Positions 5,023 to 7,250 of a DNA stretch of 7,250 nucleotides are shown here, piece by piece; the stretch's first letter is position 1, and the number at the start of each line of letters is the position of its first letter. Source of the DNA: Lachnospiraceae bacterium (GTDB taxonomy: Bacteria; Bacillota; Clostridia; Lachnospirales; Lachnospiraceae). The DNA is taken from contig DMLD01000128.1 of the NCBI GenBank assembly GCA_003453515.1, positions 1 through 7,250 on the forward strand, read 5' to 3'. The translations under genes and the position numbers were made by a program. The notes beneath the pieces are model-generated. The model was not told where the DNA came from, did no database searches, and worked only from the letters and a program-made list of their open reading frames with translations.

Positions 5023-7250
5023 TCACTTTTTCCTGTAAGAAAGACCGAAGGTTCCCGGCCCCGAGTTTACTGCCACTGCGGGAGACGCCTCCAAAAGCCT
5101 TATCTCCTCGAAGTCGGATCTTTTGTCGATCTGCTCGAGTATCCACTCCCTCTCCTTGGCATCAAGCCCGACATAGGTCACATAGAGTATTTCCCTGTCG
5201 ATCCCCTCCCTGTGCCGCAGGCTCCACTTGATATACCTTTTCCACACACTCTCCCTGGGTCCTATAAATATCTTGCCAACTCTCATCCTGCCCCTTTTTA
5301 CTGCCATCGCAGGACGAACCATGAACGACTTTGCAAGATTGTTCGCCCATCTGCTTATCTGTGATGCTCTCTCAAGATAATTCATATCATCCACGATAAA
5401 GCTGGTCACGATCCGTGATCTCAAGGCATCCATCCTCTCAACTATCTCTGTCGGAGATACACCGGATTCAGCCATTTTACACGCTTCAACAACCATCATC
5501 CCCATGCCGCTTGATAGCTGGTCGGAGTTTATCACTATGACATCGTCAAAGGACGCCGCTGCCTCGACCGCTGCGTAATAGGAGCTCAGCGCGATTCCCT
5601 TTGACACGGAAAAATGGATGACCGTGCGTGCCTCTCTGAGACTTTCCGCAAAGAAATCGACATATCTCTCGGTATCTATCTTCTTTGTCTGAATAGATCT
5701 GTCCTCATCCTCCATATACTTGATGACGCCGCCGGTGGAGATGTCCAACGAATCACGAAACATGCCCTCCTCCGTCTCTATCATGACAGGGATGAGCCTG
5801 ATCCCGTATCTGTCTATGACATCCTCCGGCAGATCGATGACACTGTCCGCCGAGATCATTATCACCGCCTTGACCTCATGAGTATCACACCAAAGCTTAC
5901 TCTTCTCCTCTACATCATCCTCAACATCCATGACAGTCACAAGCTCTGCCGGCAGCAAACGCCTCAGCTCCTGCTCGAGCATCATACCGCTTATGGGCTT
6001 GACAAGATAGCCGTCAAAGCCCTCCCTTGCATAGAGCGCCTCTCTCTCACTGCCCGCATTTGCGGTAAGAGCGACGACGGGTGTATTTTTATTGAAGCCC
6101 CCCGTCTGGTTCCTGAGCCTGTGCAGGCACTCTATCCCATCCATCTCCGGCATCATATGATCCATAAAAATGACATCATACTGGGTATCGAGCGTGTGCT
6201 CGAGTGCCGCCTCTCCGCTCGGAACGCAGGTGATCCTGACCTGTGTGTCCCTGAGCAGCTTCTCAACGACCATCAGATTGGTCTCGGTGTCATCGACAAC
6301 GAGTACGGATGCTCCCGGCGCCACGAAGCTGGCTCTGTAGGTCCCTCTGTTGCCCTCGCTGTGCCACCTGCTCACACGCATCTCACCGACCATACCTCTG
6401 CCGACACGTCTTTGCGGTATCTCGATGATAAATGTAGACCCCTTGGTATAGACGCTGTTGACATTGATACGTCCGCCCATCAGATCTACGAACTGCTTAA
6501 CGATAGTAAGTCCGAGTCCCGTTCCCTCGATCATAAAGTTATTCTCTGTATCCACGCGCTTAAATGCGTCAAAAAGATAGGGAATGCTCTCCTTTCGTAT
6601 ACCGACGCCCGTATCCGTCACCGTATATATGACCTTCACTCTGTGCTCATCGATCTCCTCACAGCCGACCGTCATGGTGACAGAGCCCTCTTTTGTATAC
6701 TTGATAGCATTGTTGAGGATATTGATGAGTATCTGCTTGATCCTCATCTCATCCCCCATCATCTCAGCGGGCAGCCCCGGAGCCACATCGACCTGGAAGC
6801 TCAGATTTTTCTCCCTAGCTCTCACCCATATCATCCCCGCCACATCGGTTATCATATCGCCTGTCCTGTACACGGTGGGATTGAGCTCCATCTGTCCGGA
6901 CTGGAACTTGGACATGTCGAGTATGTCGTTTATCAGGTGAAGAAGGATCTTGCTCGCGGACTCGATATTTTCCGCATCCTCATTTATCTCAGTCGACGCA
7001 TTCTCGCGAAGTATCATCTCGTTGAGTCCGATTATAGTGTTGATGGGCGTTCTTATCTCGTGGCTCATGCTCGAGAAAAATCGGTTCTGCGCCCTGTTCA
7101 GCTCATTTATCTCATCCTTCTGGTCATTGATGACCTTGTTCTCGGTGCGATATAGATGAAGCTGGAATGCCAGCATGACTATCATGATTATGCTGACTAT
7201 GAAAAATGAAGCGATCGAATCCTGCCACGCAGTCTCCTCCGTGTGTGGAA
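5023..7250 (-). CDS. Hybrid histidine kinase with receiver and C-terminal DegV domain (5' end beyond window)
   Basis: The frame is open to the right edge, so the N-terminus is missing; 741 residues are visible. Numbering is from the Met at 7185. A membrane helix (IASFFIVSIIMIVMLAF) crosses that Met, so it is not the true start. A coiled coil (about 14-38) leads into HisKA with the phospho-acceptor H42 in SHEIRTPI. The HATPase domain has its N-box at 151-163 (N155, N159), G1 at DTGVGI (191-196) and G2 at GTGLGL (221-226). The receiver (about 293-412) has D298/D299, phospho-acceptor D342, T374 and K396. Residues 438-720 form a full-length DegV/FakB-type domain: DSVIDLP, YGIRLIPVMIETEEGMFRDSLDIS, T500, an IVINSD strand, and NSGPGTFG at the end. 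DegV proteins bind fatty acids. Here HTGPG has become NSGPG (N707) and the SGT loop is altered (ALSSYY). The kinase and receiver look active; the DegV ligand is unknown. Confidence 0.93.
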   Translation of the reverse strand, partial: PHTEETAWQDSIASFFIVSIIMIVMLAFQLHLYRTENKVINDQKDEINELNRAQNRFFSSMSHEIRTPINTIIGLNEMILRENASTEINEDAENIESASKILLHLINDILDMSKFQSGQMELNPTVYRTGDMITDVAGMIWVRAREKNLSFQVDVAPGLPAEMMGDEMRIKQILINILNNAIKYTKEGSVTMTVGCEEIDEHRVKVIYTVTDTGVGIRKESIPYLFDAFKRVDTENNFMIEGTGLGLTIVKQFVDLMGGRINVNSVYTKGSTFIIEIPQRRVGRGMVGEMRVSRWHSEGNRGTYRASFVAPGASVLVVDDTETNLMVVEKLLRDTQVRITCVPSGEAALEHTLDTQYDVIFMDHMMPEMDGIECLHRLRNQTGGFNKNTPVVALTANAGSEREALYAREGFDGYLVKPISGMMLEQELRRLLPAELVTVMDVEDDVEEKSKLWCDTHEVKAVIMISADSVIDLPEDVIDRYGIRLIPVMIETEEGMFRDSLDISTGGVIKYMEDEDRSIQTKKIDTERYVDFFAESLREARTVIHFSVSKGIALSSYYAAVEAAASFDDVIVINSDQLSSGMGMMVVEACKMAESGVSPTEIVERMDALRSRIVTSFIVDDMNYLERASQISRWANNLAKSFMVRPAMAVKRGRMRVGKIFIGPRESVWKRYIKWSLRHREGIDREILYVTYVGLDAKEREWILEQIDKRSDFEEIRLLEASPAVAVNSGPGTFGLSYRKK

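Noticed and set aside
5614..7155. Plus-strand open frame of 513 codons opposite the kinase gene
   Set aside because: It lies wholly antisense to well-recognised kinase and receiver domains. Its product is a low-complexity mix of His, Leu, Ile, Asp and Arg with no domain pattern. Such frames arise from the codon bias of the true gene.

Overview
The window looks like chromosome from a Bacillota (Clostridia) bacterium, most likely a Lachnospiraceae-type gut anaerobe. This is inferred from moderate GC, strong AGGAGG-type ribosome binding sites, sigma-A-like promoters, a tRNA without an encoded CCA end, and the style of the hybrid histidine kinase. No species can be named from the sequence alone.

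Layout, left to right. A small conserved-type protein of unknown function (37-318, +) ends at a hairpin terminator. luxS (431-958, -) converges on it. Upstream of luxS lie a tRNA-Pro(CGG) terminator, the tRNA gene (1029-1102, -) and a clear promoter for that tRNA. An apparent minus-strand operon follows, read from right to left: yigZ (IMPACT family), rarA (AAA+ replication/recombination ATPase) and a small two-helix membrane protein. It has its own promoter at 3695-3723. The yigZ stop codon overlaps the rarA ribosome binding site, which places the rarA start at an ATG three codons inside the longest frame.

The 440-base interval 3633-4073 separates yigZ from a divergent LysR-type regulator (4074-4982, +). 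It holds a dense cluster of five inverted repeats (3725-3928). Three helices can close into a 125-nt three-way junction that competes with an alternative hairpin. To its right is a perfect LysR-type T-N11-A dyad overlapping the -35 box of a near-consensus promoter, which suggests that the regulator controls its own gene. The regulator converges on the last gene through a shared hairpin.

The last gene (5023 to the right edge, -, truncated at its 5' end) is the most unusual protein. It is a membrane-anchored hybrid histidine kinase (HisKA, HATPase, receiver) whose C-terminus is a complete DegV/FakB-type fatty-acid-binding fold, where hybrid kinases often carry a phosphotransfer domain. Several expected lipid-binding residues of that fold look substituted.

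The genes are mostly separate housekeeping and signalling units: methyl-cycle recycling (luxS), translation (tRNA), replication-fork maintenance (rarA) and signalling (LysR, kinase-DegV). The points most worth following up are the kinase-receiver-DegV fusion, the palindrome cluster, and the tRNA terminator placed directly in front of luxS.
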